Positions 1 through 11,180 of a stretch of 64,000 nt of DNA are shown here, one piece after another. The notes beneath the pieces were generated by a model. The model was given only the letters and a program-made list of their open reading frames with translations, searched no databases and had not been told where the DNA came from. Each line of letters opens with the position of its first letter. Position 1 is the first letter of the stretch. The DNA lies in NCBI GenBank assembly GCA_025642065.1, contig JAODUP010000481.1, positions 332,001 through 396,000 on the forward strand. The letters are read 5' to 3'. This DNA comes from Paralvinella palmiformis (taxonomy: Eukaryota > Annelida > Polychaeta > Terebellida > Alvinellidae). Position numbers and translations under genes: made by a program.

Positions 1-1060
1 GGGTTTTGTAGAACATCAACAATAATGTGCACTCCTTTGTTTACGTTATTGTTTCCCAAGGCATCGTCGAGACCATTGTTCAGCTTGTCACGCTTGATTG
101 CACTGTACAGTACACCAAGAAAGTGGACTGACTTGTCTTCGTTCCATATATACCGAGTATATTCAGTATGGTGATCACTCTTCGTGTCTATCTGATGTAT
201 GCAGTCAAGATGGCTGAATGAATGAATGTTGTTTAATGACACATCGGCATAATTTATGCCATTCAGTGTCCTTCACAACTGATATGGGAAAGTGATCAGA
301 TTCATCGAGGTCATCAACGGTGAAATTTCTCACACAGTTAAATAAATTGGATGATATTAACATATAATCAACCACACTAGATCCAGTTGGTGAGCAGTAT
401 GTATACCCACAGGAACTATCTTTTGGTGAGCGCCCATTCATCATGTAGATGTTATGGGTTTTGCACATTGATAGCAGTGAGAAAGCCAAATTTGTTTACG
501 TTTCCCTTGTCAAGAGATTGATGTGGGATATTAAATGTGTCAACTGTGCAAATATCACGTACTGAAGTGTGCCCAACTCCGTCAAGTGGAATAAAATTAT
601 CATTTTTGCTAATTCTGCTGTTAAAAGCACCTGTTAGGAATATATCATGTTCTGGGTCTGCAATGTCAAAGAATAATGCATGAAGTTCAACTATACCATC
701 ACACGGTATACATACCACAGGGTGTGTATACACATCCTAAAATAATGGGGTTTTCTTGACTGAAGAATTTGTTACAAAGTTTGAATGACACTCAATGATT
801 TCACAAATACAACAACTCCACCTGGGCATCTCCCTCTGGTGTTTCGGCGTTGGCCATCTAAAATATATTGTGCTGATATTCTGGAAATAAGTGGTGTGGG
901 TGATGGGTGATGTGGATAGCTGTCGATGTCCAGGTTTCTACTAAAAAAATATTATTTCATCTGAATGTAAATACGACATTGTTGATTCGGAACCATATTT
1001 CGTAATAAAGTTAATACTATGTATGTTCAAACAAACTATTTTCAAATGTCAAGGCCGTGT
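1..1060 (-). mobile_element. Non-LTR retrotransposon (LINE) endonuclease fragment
   Basis: On the minus strand, broken reading frames spell an endonuclease/exonuclease/phosphatase (EEP) domain of the kind that nicks target DNA for LINE insertion. Reading from about 1060 down there is a KIVCLNIHSI-like start and a DEIIFF..TWTST stretch (the usual 'YDI..L.ETW' region). Next come VCIPCDG, TGAFNSRI (equivalent to GDFNAR) near 620, and finally SSVVDYMLIS and ESDHFPISVV (the catalytic SDH box) near 290-375. Stops and frame changes, for example near 480 and 740, show that it is dead. The matching RT is not next to it on the same strand. Family rank (CR1, L2 or Jockey-like) is uncertain. Confidence 0.75.
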
Positions 1061-1697
1061 CCAGACAGCTATGAGTGGTCCATTTGCATTCGTGGATTCT
1101 GCCTCAATGGAAGCACACCAATCATCATTATTTACAAGAATGTACGGTTTATTGTCTATATAAAGTGTGTAAGTGAAGCTGCTTGGCTGCTATCGCGTGC
1201 AGCTTGCATCGCCGGATATAAGCGGCGTCTGGTTTTGCGCACTTCCCTTGTTGAAATCCTCGCCTATCCGGATGCCAGATCCCTTTCATTTAGTTCTGGC
1301 CCTCTCCAGAATGATGGTGCGCAGTTACAACAATGAGCTTTGGTGCCGACTTGATGTGCGCGTTCGATGTTGATTGATTGGGTCACGCCATGTTTGTTCT
1401 TTAGTATGCTGGGTTTGCTGTTTCAGTGCTCCGTGAGCTATTATTTCTAGATTTCCTTTTTATCACTTTCCAGATAATCTGTGGCATCCTTGCGTGTTTA
1501 TGCACAACCTTTATGAAAAATACATGGATTATTAACAGTTATTTGTAATAAATCACCAATAGTGTGTGGGAATCAATAAAATACTTATTTTTCTTGCACC
1601 TGGGTATTTGTTTGTGATCTAGTAAAGGTTGATATCCTGAAACATATTTTGCCAGTGTATTCAACTGTGAGAATATAGAAATTATGTCATCACAGAA

Positions 1698-2960
1698 ACT
1701 AAGTACTGTGGACCCCCACTCTCTGATGTAAACATTACATCAGGATTGGTTAAGCTGAACAAGCTGAACCCCAATAAAGGACCTGAACCTGATAAAATTC
1801 CCCCAAGAGTCCTGAAGAAGAAGGCTGATGTCATTTCATCACCCCTAAGTGTCATCTTCCATAAATTACTCAGTGAGGAACGATTTCCCACCGCCTGGAA
1901 AATTGGAAACATCTCACCAATACATAAGAAATATAGCAGATCAAGTGCTTGTAATTACAGATCATTAAGTCTGACCTCTATAATAGGAACAGTTATGGAG
2001 ACAATAATACGTGACCACTTGGTACATCATATGATCGAAAATGAATTATTCTGTGATGCTCAACACTGCTTTGTCCAGGGAAGGTCATGTATGACCCAAC
2101 TACTCACAGTCTTTGAACTGTGGACTGAAATGCTCGGCTCTGGCGACCCAATTGATGCAGTGTTTCTCGATTTTCGGATCGCCGTCGATTCTATACCGCA
2201 TGCGACTATTAGCAGCAAATGGAATCAAAGGCGAAGGCCTGGAATGGATACAAGCTTTGCTGACTGACCGTAAGCAACGTGTAGTGGTGAATAGCTGTCT
2301 GTCAATGCCGACAAGTGCACGGTCTACGATGTCGGGATAAATAACAAACGTCTAGTCTATAAGATGGTAGATATTGAGTTGCAGTCCACTAAAGTAGAAA
2401 AGGATCTCGGTATCTATGTTGATGAGGAGCTGAAATTCCACCAGTATATATAATTTGCTGTTAACAAGTCCAGTAGGATTCTGTGGCTGATCAAGAAGAC
2501 GTTCAAATGTCTATTGAAGACACTCTCTTAAGGCTGTTAAAAGCACTTGTCAGACCCCACGTGGAATATGGGAACATCATTAGGCATCCACACTATCAGA
2601 TAGACAAATTGTCAGTGGAAAAGGTTCAGCGTCGAGCAAACAAATTGGTTAGTCCCACACCTGTCTTATGAAGAGCGGCTAGTTGTCCCGAGGCTCCCAT
2701 CACTCCTGTTTAGAAGACGGCATGGGGACATGATATAGGTATACAAGATCATGGATGGGATAGACATCCTTTACATGAGAGCATTCTTCAACAGATCACT
2801 CAATTAACGAACCAGAAGTCATATAGTCAAAGGTTATTCGTGGGGGCACTGTGGACTCGAAATCAGGAAAAACTTGTTGTCAGCGAGCGGTTCAGGACTG
2901 GAACCTATTATCAGAACATGTCATAGCAACTACCCTAAATTCTTTTAAGCCTTGACTCCA
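1698..2960 (+). mobile_element. LINE reverse-transcriptase relic
   Basis: Plus-strand frames encode a degraded LINE reverse transcriptase. Early blocks are KLNKLNPNKGPEPDKIPPRV, then FPTAWKIGNISPIHKK and CNYRSLSLTSI (normally NYRPISLTS). FLDFRIAVDSIPH at about 2162 is a decayed FLDFxKAFDxVPH motif. Downstream of a frameshift lie GIKGEGLEWI, a deletion that removes the catalytic FADD/YADD block, then KDLGIYVDEELKFHQYI and LLKALVRPHVEYGN. Several stops and the missing catalytic aspartates make it non-functional. It lies on the opposite strand to the endonuclease relic to its left, so the two are separate insertions or a rearranged copy. Confidence 0.85.
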
Positions 2961-3339
2961 CAAGTACTGGAAAGACGACATGTTCACAACGCCATAGACT
3001 GTATGATAAGAATACTAGCGTATAGAATACAAAAGTAGTCAAGACCAGAATACGCGACAGGCACTAACCTTTTATTCCGTGCTATAGTATCCTGATATCA
3101 ATAAGTTAGATTCGCAATTGAGTAATTTCTTTTATTGTGTTGCCTTATACCTACTATTACAGACATGCGCACCCCCTCCCACCGCACACATTTGTTTGGA
3201 GGTAAACACAATTCAGAGAAACACCAACAAAACCTAAAAAATATCACCCGTTTACTTGTTTGTCATAAATTTTATTTTCGGACAATGATGGGTATGAATG
3301 ATCAGACAGATATTACACGAGGGCAACTTTCTAACCTCA

Positions 3340-3723
3340 TGAGAGCGCGTCTATAGTAATCACAGTCAGAATGGGAAAGATAAAAATTGTGTTAACTTAC
3401 TAGAGTATAATCTTAAGACAAATGGCATGATTCTTTATTATACCGGACGGGAGGGGGGCATGATTAATAAAGTAGATTGTGCTTTATGCAGGAAAGAAAA
3501 TAGGCTGCATCTATTTTATGATAAAACTTATGATTTTGTATGTGTTTTCAAGCTGAAGAAACCGAAGCACGATACTGGATTAGGTATCGTTGTGATGTTG
3601 GATGGGAAAACAGAAGTCGCACGGCTTCTTGTTATCCCGAACGATTCAAGTATCAAGATGAAGTTTGAATCTAAAACTGTCAGCGTTTTAGTTGCATCAC
3701 CAACTACTATCGGGTTAAACTGA
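3340..3723 (+). CDS. Open frame of unknown function (about 128 codons)
   Basis: The frame is open from just after a TGA near 3337 to the TGA at 3721; the first in-frame ATG is at 3427, giving 98 residues. The product has a CALC cysteine pair, a K-rich KLKKPKHD stretch and a C-terminal half of alternating hydrophobic and polar residues (GIVVMLDGKTEVARLLVIP) that looks like beta strands. I do not recognise a family. It sits between LINE debris and a THAP relic, so it may be part of a transposon or a stray exon. No clear splice sites or Kozak context were found. Codon use looks protein-like rather than AT-random, but this is weak evidence. Confidence 0.25.
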
Positions 3724-3870
3724 CTGCTTTATGGGTGCATTATGTACATATTACATCAAACTACACCCAATGGATAGATATTGTATCGGGTGTTCGTGTG
3801 TAAACCCTTCTCCCCTAAATCCGACTTACTGAAATTTGAACCAACAAGAATGGAAGATTTGTTTTGTGGG

Positions 3871-4187
3871 CTAATCTCTAGATGATACATCTGCCGTAGT
3901 CCTACGCTGTTTCATTATGGTCGATATGGCATCGTCAGTCAATCTGTGTGTGACACGGAGGCCGACTAGCTCTGCTTTCAGATCCCGTTTAAAGAACTTT
4001 TGCTCAAAATAATCATTGCAAACGACGCTCTTTCGGCCAAATTTAAATGTTTCAATAGAATGCCCGGTACCTAAATTATGAAGCCATTCCCGTACTCTTC
4101 TGTATTCGGCTTTGGTACGCAAAAATAGTGTTTTTCTGGATTTTGTCGTTTGTTATTTTTACAACCCCACGCTTTGCATTCCGCCAT
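3871..4187 (-). pseudogene. THAP zinc-finger domain relic (frameshifted)
   Basis: The minus strand starts at an ATG at 4187 with MAECKAWGCKNN, resembling the C-x(2-4)-C opening of a THAP DNA-binding domain, followed by YFCVPK. The frame then stops at IITAG. The adjacent frame continues the domain: YRRVREWLHNLGTGHS, then FGRKSVVCNDYF, which matches the 'W..N..........VCS.HF' end of THAP. A frameshift near 4122 splits the two halves, and the zinc-binding His of C-x2-H is Tyr here. THAP domains occur in host transcription factors and in P-element-like transposases. This copy looks like a dead transposon-derived or domesticated fragment ending at a TAG at 3871. Confidence 0.5.
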
Positions 4188-4199
4188 GATGTGGATGTA

Positions 4200-5285
4200 A
4201 ATTATGGGGATGTTCATTGCGCGCCTGGCTGCCAATCATAACACCCTATTTCCTGACTACGAACTTAACTAATGATTCGAGATTTCTGTCGAACAAGAAG
4301 GCAAAATGGCTGCCCCCATGGCCATTAGTGGGCGTATTAAATTATATTGATACTTCCTTATTGACAAGGGTGGGTCTTCGGAAAAGATTAAACAAATCAC
4401 TTGGACGTAAATATAATCTATTTAGCTTATTTGTTAGCACCACCAAAGGCATCCTTTAAAGGATGATGAAAATTTGGATTTTATAGCTAGACTTGATCGA
4501 TCCTGGGAAAAAGAAATCAGTGTATAAATCTTTCCAAATGACTTATGGAATTATGAGATCGTAAATTACTTAATTCGTTTGTATAGTTACGTAAAAGGCT
4601 GAAAATCTTAACCTAAAAGGCACGATATATATGCCTTGATGATAAAGAGTTTCTTGTCTGACAGGAAAATAGACAACAGCTAGTACAATCTGTACTTCTC
4701 GATCTATCGAAAGGATCAGATTGATGAGTGGAAAAGTTACTCCAAATAAATGTAGGTATATGCACCACTATTTACACGGTTATGCAACTCTTGTATGTAG
4801 TTAAAACGTAGCTTGAAAATGGGGAAAACGTCCACATTCTAAAAGCAATATTCTGGAATATATACTCAACAGATTAAAAATAAAAGGTGGTTATAGGGTT
4901 GCCTATACAACATATCAAATCCTTTTCCGCGCCACGTTTAGACCATTACTTTGGTTTCGAGTAGAAATACTAGGTGGACATATCAAAGTCCTTAAGTTCA
5001 AAAATCAATAAATAGTTGATATTAGCAAAAACGTAATGAGAACTTAATTTGTGGCGAGTGTCTTGGAGATTGGATTTATTTTATTTTGGGAATTGATCGA
5101 TATTGCATCGCGACGTCGCACAACGCGTATATAGTCTTTAAAATTTAGTTTTAATGTAAAAATAATAATGGTATTAGCACCAAGTACTTGCCTGGCAGTC
5201 TGGTAACTCCTTTTCCTCAAGTGCTAACACTGAGTCATATGCTGTATAACAGTTTTATTTGGGTCAGGGGTGATCAACAACAAAC
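4200..5285. other. Intergenic stretch without recognisable gene
   Basis: AT-rich sequence with one 80-codon open frame (4217-4459, plus) whose translation has no recognisable motif. I see no splice-flanked exons, RNA genes or repeats with a second copy in the window. Confidence 0.4.
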
Positions 5286-5492
5286 ATGGTAGAAGTTTCC
5301 AATGACGCTATAGGCCGATTTATACCAGAAAATCGTGAAATATTCTTAGGTGATTCTGATTCAAGTAATGATTCAAATAGCAATGAATCAGATGTGAATT
5401 TCCAAACTAACCAAAGTGATATTGATGAGAGTGAAACCATTTCTAGTGACAGTGGTGTCAATGACAGTGGCAACCGAGTCCGACTCGGATAA
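5286..5492 (+). CDS. Short acidic serine/aspartate-rich open frame, unknown
   Basis: An ATG at 5286 opens 68 codons that are very rich in Ser, Asp, Asn and Glu (for example GDSDSSNDSNSNESD). A second acidic frame follows at 5540-5632 (EESDSDFHV). Acidic Ser-rich leaders like these are common at the N terminus of piggyBac-type transposases and of some nuclear proteins, but no catalytic block follows, so no family is assigned. The end carries a small palindrome (CCGAGTCCGACTCGG). It may be a truncated transposase leader or chance low-complexity coding. Confidence 0.2.
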   Translation: MVEVSNDAIGRFIPENREIFLGDSDSSNDSNSNESDVNFQTNQSDIDESETISSDSGVNDSGNRVRLG

Positions 5493-5944
5493 CAAAACCA
5501 GCTTTTTGACAATAATATAACCGATAAATAAATATAAGCATGTCTCAAATTTCCGCAACTCACTCAAGCAAGGGAAGTCGATATGAAGAATCTGACTCAG
5601 ACTTCCACGTAGTGAGCACCATCTCAACATAATATGTATTCTACTCGGTATCTACACATTATGAATAGTATTGATCGGTCTATGAACAAAGTTCATTCTA
5701 ACATGTAACAAAGTTCAATTGCACAGAATCCTCAGGTATGTAATCATGATAACTATGTTTGGTTCTTATTTCAGATTGTTCGACTATCCAAAATTGGAGG
5801 CAAAAATTTGGTTGTGTCTAGAACATAATGAAATGGTAAGGGAACTAAATCCAAAATTTTCAGAAATAATACTCCCTAAAGGCATCATCCACAGAATGAA
5901 GATCAGAATAGTATATATGTATATAAATGTGTATACCTTTATTA

Positions 5945-5945
5945 C

Positions 5946-5972
<27 letters not shown>
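5945..5972. repeat. (TA)n microsatellite
   Basis: Uninterrupted TA dinucleotide run of about 14 units at the end of a short AT-rich open frame. Confidence 0.95.
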
Positions 5973-5976
<4 letters not shown>

Positions 5977-6543
5977 GTAGTCCTGGAAGTGGTGCAAGGA
6001 AGTTTTCATAAACATTGTAAATTCTTCTAGTCATCAAAAAGTTTGAGGAATTTTATCATTATTTGAAAAATTCTCGTTACCAACCTTGTATATGAAATTT
6101 TGATATCTGGTAAAGTTCTCGGTGACAAGAATGTTCACATAAATGGTTCTCTTTGTGTATTTCAGTGTTTTGTCCAATGCTGTGATGAGTCAGTTGAACT
6201 TGAAAACGAGGGAAGGTCGGGTTCACGTCCACTGCATTGTACAGAAGTGTCCTTGGTACTATTATGATTAAATATATTTATACATATACATTTAGCTTTG
6301 GAGTGGTGTGAATATGTTAAGTTAGATATTTAAATCTGAATTTTGATATCATTTAAAATTTCATAGCAAAATATTATTGAATATGTTAAATCTTGAATGA
6401 TCTCAATTTTCTGCTCGATTATTCGCGTGAACCAAATCCACTGCATGCAATACACATTAAATTTGAACCATATACTGCATGTATAATTTAGTTAATTGTA
6501 CTAGTTAATTAGTGATAATAATTCTACTGTTTCCTTCCTTACA

Positions 6544-6661
6544 GCTGCTGTACTGAAATGTTTCCAAGACGGGATCGAGCAGCAAGTGCTTGGTGCAACT
6601 AGCCAATACCTTCGTTACGCACCTGACAGATGTGGAGTCGGTGGGCGAAAAAAGATGAATT
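6544..6661 (+). CDS. Possible terminal exon of an unknown gene
   Basis: A pyrimidine tract ending TTCCTTACAG is followed by 39 open codons and a TAG at about 6661. The translation (…CFQDGIEQQVLGATSQYLR…GVGGRKKMN) looks like a globular protein end rather than random AT-rich sequence. A similar acceptor (TTTCAG) precedes a short open, cysteine-containing frame at 6172-6270 (CFVQCCDESVELENE), so a spliced gene or old spliced pseudogene could lie here. I cannot link the pieces in phase or name a family. Confidence 0.2.
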
Positions 6662-6857
6662 AGTTCCATCCCCGACCTTCTTAGGGAAATATTTTATTAT
6701 TTGTGTGGTGTTATTTATAGTAGGTGGATTGCCATGTAGATACTTTTATATATCATATTCGGATTGCCATGTAAATACTTTTATATTTCTTACTCAGACT
6801 TCTCTCTGATATACTTGTATGTTGTCAATTGAATAAATGCGTTTTTTACCAAACAAG

Positions 6858-7145
6858 ATGTTATCCAATATTGCAAATATTACGTTGATCCAATTTTTAA
6901 ATCCAACCAATTTCATAACATTGGTCCAACGTTGAAATTCTAACGTTGATCCACTGTTGCAAATATTACATTGATCCAACATTGAAATCCTAACATTGAT
7001 GCAATGTTGCAAATATTACATTGATCCAACATTGAAATCCTAACGTTGATCCAATGTTGAAAATATTACGTTGATCCAATTTTCAAATCCAACCATTTTC
7101 ATAACATTGATCCAACGTCAAAGGACAACGTTGATCCAACGTCTG
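6858..7145. repeat. 25-bp tandem repeat built on (A)CGTTGATCCAA
   Basis: About eleven diverged units of roughly 25 bp alternate TTGATCCAACATTGAAATCC-like and TTGATCCAATGTTGCAAAT-like forms. The array ends in CAACGTCTGGTGCCTGCTGGGA, which looks like a non-tandem edge. Each unit is partly self-complementary (CAACGTTG), so the array can fold. It may be the internal array of a non-autonomous DNA transposon; no second copy occurs in the window. Confidence 0.8.
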
Positions 7146-8080
7146 GTGCCTGCTGGGAATGGGGTTCTCATATAATCGATGGGTTAAACTGCTGTGACCA
7201 CTTTAAAAGGTGCGACCAGGTCTACCCTGTTCAACCCAACTTTGATTACCATCAGTTGTATACGGTGCCATGAAATTGTTTGAATACCTTACAAATAATT
7301 ATCCGTGTAAAGTACCTATTATATATAGTTATTATTATTTCCCGTGATACATTCCACACGTGTGCAGACATTTATGATAAACACCTACAACACTCCAGTC
7401 TTATTCAACAAATTCTTAATTAATTCTTCTAATCATATGGTTATATTTCAAGGGATTTTAAAGCTGGCTCGTTTGTTTTTAGTTAAAATAGCAAATTTGT
7501 AAGATACCATATATATATTACGATAAAATGTTTTTACCAAATGAAACCTTCACATGCGTAACCACCGTTTCTAGTCAATAGGTGGTTCAACATTTGTACA
7601 TTTAGTTTTAATTATATTCCTTTATCTGTGTATATTAAAACTCTTTATTAGCAGTATTAAGGCCATTGTTTTTTTAATACTTGTTTTACAAACTCTTCAA
7701 ATTGTTTAGTTCGACATTCAAAATACACCATTTTAATGAAAGCAAACGCATACAGAATGTTGAAAAGATGCTTGAAGCATTGCTTATTCAATGCATTCCC
7801 CCTCAACATAACATTAAAAACATTCATGACAAATTTAAAAAGATGTGGAAGTTTAGCACTCGGAATTTTCCCCTAGTAGCTACTAACCTAAAATAGCTGG
7901 ATTAAATTAGGGGAGAAGTGGGGATCGAGGTTCGACCACCTTACACTTCTTGGTATACGCGATACAGCAATCGGCAAAAAGGACTTTTCTACGCTCCCTT
8001 AATGCTCATAAATCAGGCTTTGATCACGTGAGTTGTGACCAATTCAATGTCGTAAAGGTTGTTTCTATAAGCAGTAGCAG
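7146..8080. other. Intergenic stretch, one unexplained open frame
   Basis: Mostly AT-rich. A 71-codon plus-strand frame at 7681-7896 is lysine-rich and has no recognisable motif. From about 7920 the base composition becomes noticeably more CpG-rich. Confidence 0.4.
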
Positions 8081-8086
8081 AAGTTC

Positions 8087-8215
8087 GATCATAGTGTGGG
8101 GCTTGTCTTGTTAAATTTGCAAGGCTTGTAACTTGACGTTTGGGGGAGACCCCTGGCTGTCGCCTATTGGGCACAGCCACCTGGTGTTGACTTTTGTTAT
8201 TATGACGATGGGCGA
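8087..8215 (-). repeat. Interspersed repeat, copy 1 (matches 50262-50400)
   Basis: The minus strand from about 8215 down matches the plus strand at 50262-50400 over more than 60 bp, including the core CAGGTGGCTGTGCCCAATAGG followed by CGACAGCCAGGGGT, then diverges around a shared AACAAGACAAGCC. Both copies translate to a common peptide (HQVAVPNRRQPGVS). The repeat could therefore be an old coding segment of a mobile element; the family is not identified. Confidence 0.7.
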
Positions 8216-8810
8216 ACTGGGAGTTGTTTAACATAGTGGCACCTCGGTTTACTATAAAGGTCGTTTGGAGGAGAAATTCTGTCCTTGGTATGTGTAGGGA
8301 TCTTTCTGGAGAAGTGGGGTTATGATGTCTGGTAGGAATATTGATTTCCTTATGAGCAATGCTGCTATGTAGCGGTCTGGATCACACAGTGCGAAGCGGA
8401 TCGACCACACGTATACATACATAGTGTATAATTTTGAAATGTTAACACCCGTCAGGCATCTCTCAATAAGTCGCCCGTTTGGTCTTCCTTGACCCGCACA
8501 CAAAACGGCCTCGTAGAGTGGAGCGTTGTTAAGTGAACCCCCCCCCGAAGTTGTAAACTTCTGGATTCAACAGTCCGATTCAAACTAATCGCTACATGGA
8601 ACTGCCATTTTGTCCCACATAACTGATAGATCTATATAGAATATCGGATGTAAGCTTATTAAAATACGCGGTGCTAGTGTAAACCAATCAACGACCGCGT
8701 AAAAAAACGTTGGAAAGATGGCGACTCCTGCTGGTACTGACATTGACATGCCTATTGTTCACTTTTCACCGATGACAAAAAGAAAATAATAAAGGCCGAA
8801 AAGAAATATT
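8216..8810. other. Intergenic stretch
   Basis: CpG-containing sequence with a C9 run near 8538. No exon, RNA gene or repeated element is recognisable. Confidence 0.4.
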
Positions 8811-8995
8811 GGAGATCGTCAAATGCGAACTAACGGAAGGAAATATGTTATACAAAACATTGTCGTGGTCTTTTTCGACCGACCCTATGTTTTCAGTCAA
8901 TTTTTTCGTAAAACAAGTATTAAGAAACAATGGCCTAATACGTAATAGTAAAAAATATTATAAATGGTTAGATAAATGCTTGCGAGTATAATGTT

Positions 8996-9260
8996 ATGAA
9001 ATACAATAATATTACAAAGAAATTCCTTGATCAAATCTTCATTAATCTTATTGATGCTGTTTCTTGTAGTGTGCTACATTGTTCTTCTCATAAAGTAGAC
9101 GTTAATAATTTATACATTTCAATTGTTGAGACTTTAAACGACTATGTTTTAATGTGTCTTCCACATCACAATATTCCTGTAGGTTTATATTCCTGGCTGG
9201 AATGACCAAGTCAAACAGTCCTGTGGTGCTTTTTTATGGTGGCAGTCCCACAACAGGTAT
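8996..9260 (+). mobile_element. Possible LINE linker fragment
   Basis: A 69-codon frame (8996-9205) reads …NNLYISIVETLNDYVLMCLPHHNIPVGLYSWLE. It resembles the spacer between LINE endonuclease and reverse transcriptase ('LY..I..TL......VP..K......W'). The resemblance is only at pattern level and there is no flanking RT. It could instead be chance. Confidence 0.25.
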
Positions 9261-11046
9261 TGTCACTGTATTGTGTATTATAGTATAAGGAATGCTTGAG
9301 CTTAATTAAAATATACATTGGGTTCCTGTAAACAAAATGAACGTATTAAAAATGATGACTAAGTAAATCACTTGTGTGAATTAAAAACAATTGATATCTG
9401 GAAAAATGTCCTACAATGAATAACTCTTAGAATAATAATACTTAGAACCTCTTTTTAAAATGGAGTAGCTGTACAGAATATACTGCAAAATATTAGACTA
9501 AATACTAAAGGACTGTTTTATCCGACCTTTGTAGATAAGAACAATTAATTGTGAAATAGACAAAACAATCTTTAATCTTAAATGAGTAAAATAATTATCC
9601 AGAATTTCAGCTGATAATTTCATACTTAATTTATGTGGTAACCTCTCGGCTTTAAATAATGATATATCTATTGCTAAAGTTAATGGTACATCCAAGATAT
9701 CTGAACATACTTTATAAAGACTTTGAATAGTTTTTGTATGACATTAAATTTGGCTTTAAGTCTACATACACTACTGATATGGGTGCGAATTTTTAACAAT
9801 TTCTCAATAGCAGCAACATGTTCAATAACATAAAATATTCTGAAAAGATCTTGTAAACGTTCTTATAAAAGAAAATGTAGAACACATTGTTATAGTATAT
9901 ACTGTACTGATCTATAGTTCAAGACACAAAAATTAATAAATTACATATTGCTCACAAAAACACCGAGGCATTTAAGAAATACTACCAACCAATCTAGTGG
10001 CAATGATATATATATTCGACTAAGGGTCCTGTCATCTGGTGAGTTACTAACAAAGAATATCCATAGTTTTACTAATAAGAGAAAGTGTTGTAAAAACAAC
10101 TAATTATGCAGCATAATAGAATCACATACATATTTTCAAATTATCTTTCCACATTTCAGTCACAAAATCACCAAACTTCACATAACAACACAAATCTAAC
10201 AAAACAGTCTCCATTGCAATTTCAGTATTTGCTGCTGTCCCTGAATAAATTATATATTTTTTTTAATGACCACACAGAGATATAAAGGATCCAAATGCTA
10301 AGTTATAATTATCTGATCAGTTCCTTAAATTGTAATTTTTATATTACTATATTTATGGTTAAGGAATAAACTGAAATGTGTAAAGTAGCATCATAAAACA
10401 ACTGTCACCTTAATTACTACGTTTTTATCACTTTTACAAAATTCAGTGTAGCTTGGTTATTGTGAGCTTTAATTAATCACATTATAACAAATCAAGGTGT
10501 CACATTTTTCATAATACACGTTTTTCATTAAATACTCTTTTCTGCACTTTACTTAGCATACTTCAACCTGACTATGGCGATCAACTTGATTCATACACAA
10601 TACGTTTAAAGCGATACAAAAGATTTACAGTGATACAGTTAGTTCATTGAAAATCATGAGAATATTTTTCTATCATGATAGTTATTATAGTGTCTCTCCT
10701 GTATTAAAAATAGATGACAGATTTGAAGATGTGAAAATGGGATTTTCCAATATGTTTAAAAATCCTGTGTCTTAACATTACATGACTGATATTAATAGTT
10801 TTTGATTTTGCACTTGTATATGCCACTTTTAGGCTATAAGTGGTACATTAAATTATGTCATAAATTGGGATGTCATAATCTGGACAACATAGTAACTAAA
10901 AGTGTCTGGACAAGATTCTTATGCTTGTAAGATCTTGTGCAGATATAGAGTAGTTGATTAATAACCCTGATATATAACTATTTATATATAACTGCTAACA
11001 TTTTGTGAAGACTGCTTTTGGATTACATATCTGATACGCCATAAAC
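9261..11046. other. AT-rich CpG-poor stretch downstream of DHRS1
   Basis: About 1.8 kb with no coding motif. CpG is scarce (about 16 counted) compared with the sequence to its left. It lies just past the DHRS1-like stop codon, so part of it is probably 3' UTR. No AATAAA was identified on the minus strand close to the stop, so the poly(A) site is not located. Confidence 0.5.
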
Positions 11047-11180
11047 CTAGAATTTAGAGTTTAAAAGAGTCACCATAAAGTACGGCACTTTAATGAATCT
11101 TGGAATAACAGCTGCTGTTCGTTGCCAACCTGCCATCTTTAACATTACTGATACAGATCTGAAGCTGTGTATTTCCTGAC
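11047..11180 (-). CDS. DHRS1: DHRS1-like coding exon 9 and stop
   Basis: Completes Gly280 and encodes residues 281-323 followed by TAG (11047-11049). A hydrophobic C-terminal stretch (VPYFMVTLL) ends in NSKF, like the TSKF end of vertebrate DHRS1, and may contact the membrane. Confidence 0.95.

Noticed and set aside
5286..5640. piggyBac transposase
   Set aside because: Only an acidic Ser/Asp-rich leader is visible; there is no DDD catalytic domain or cysteine-rich tail downstream.
6858..7145. CRISPR-like array
   Set aside because: Units are contiguous and diverged with no unique spacers, and the host is eukaryotic.
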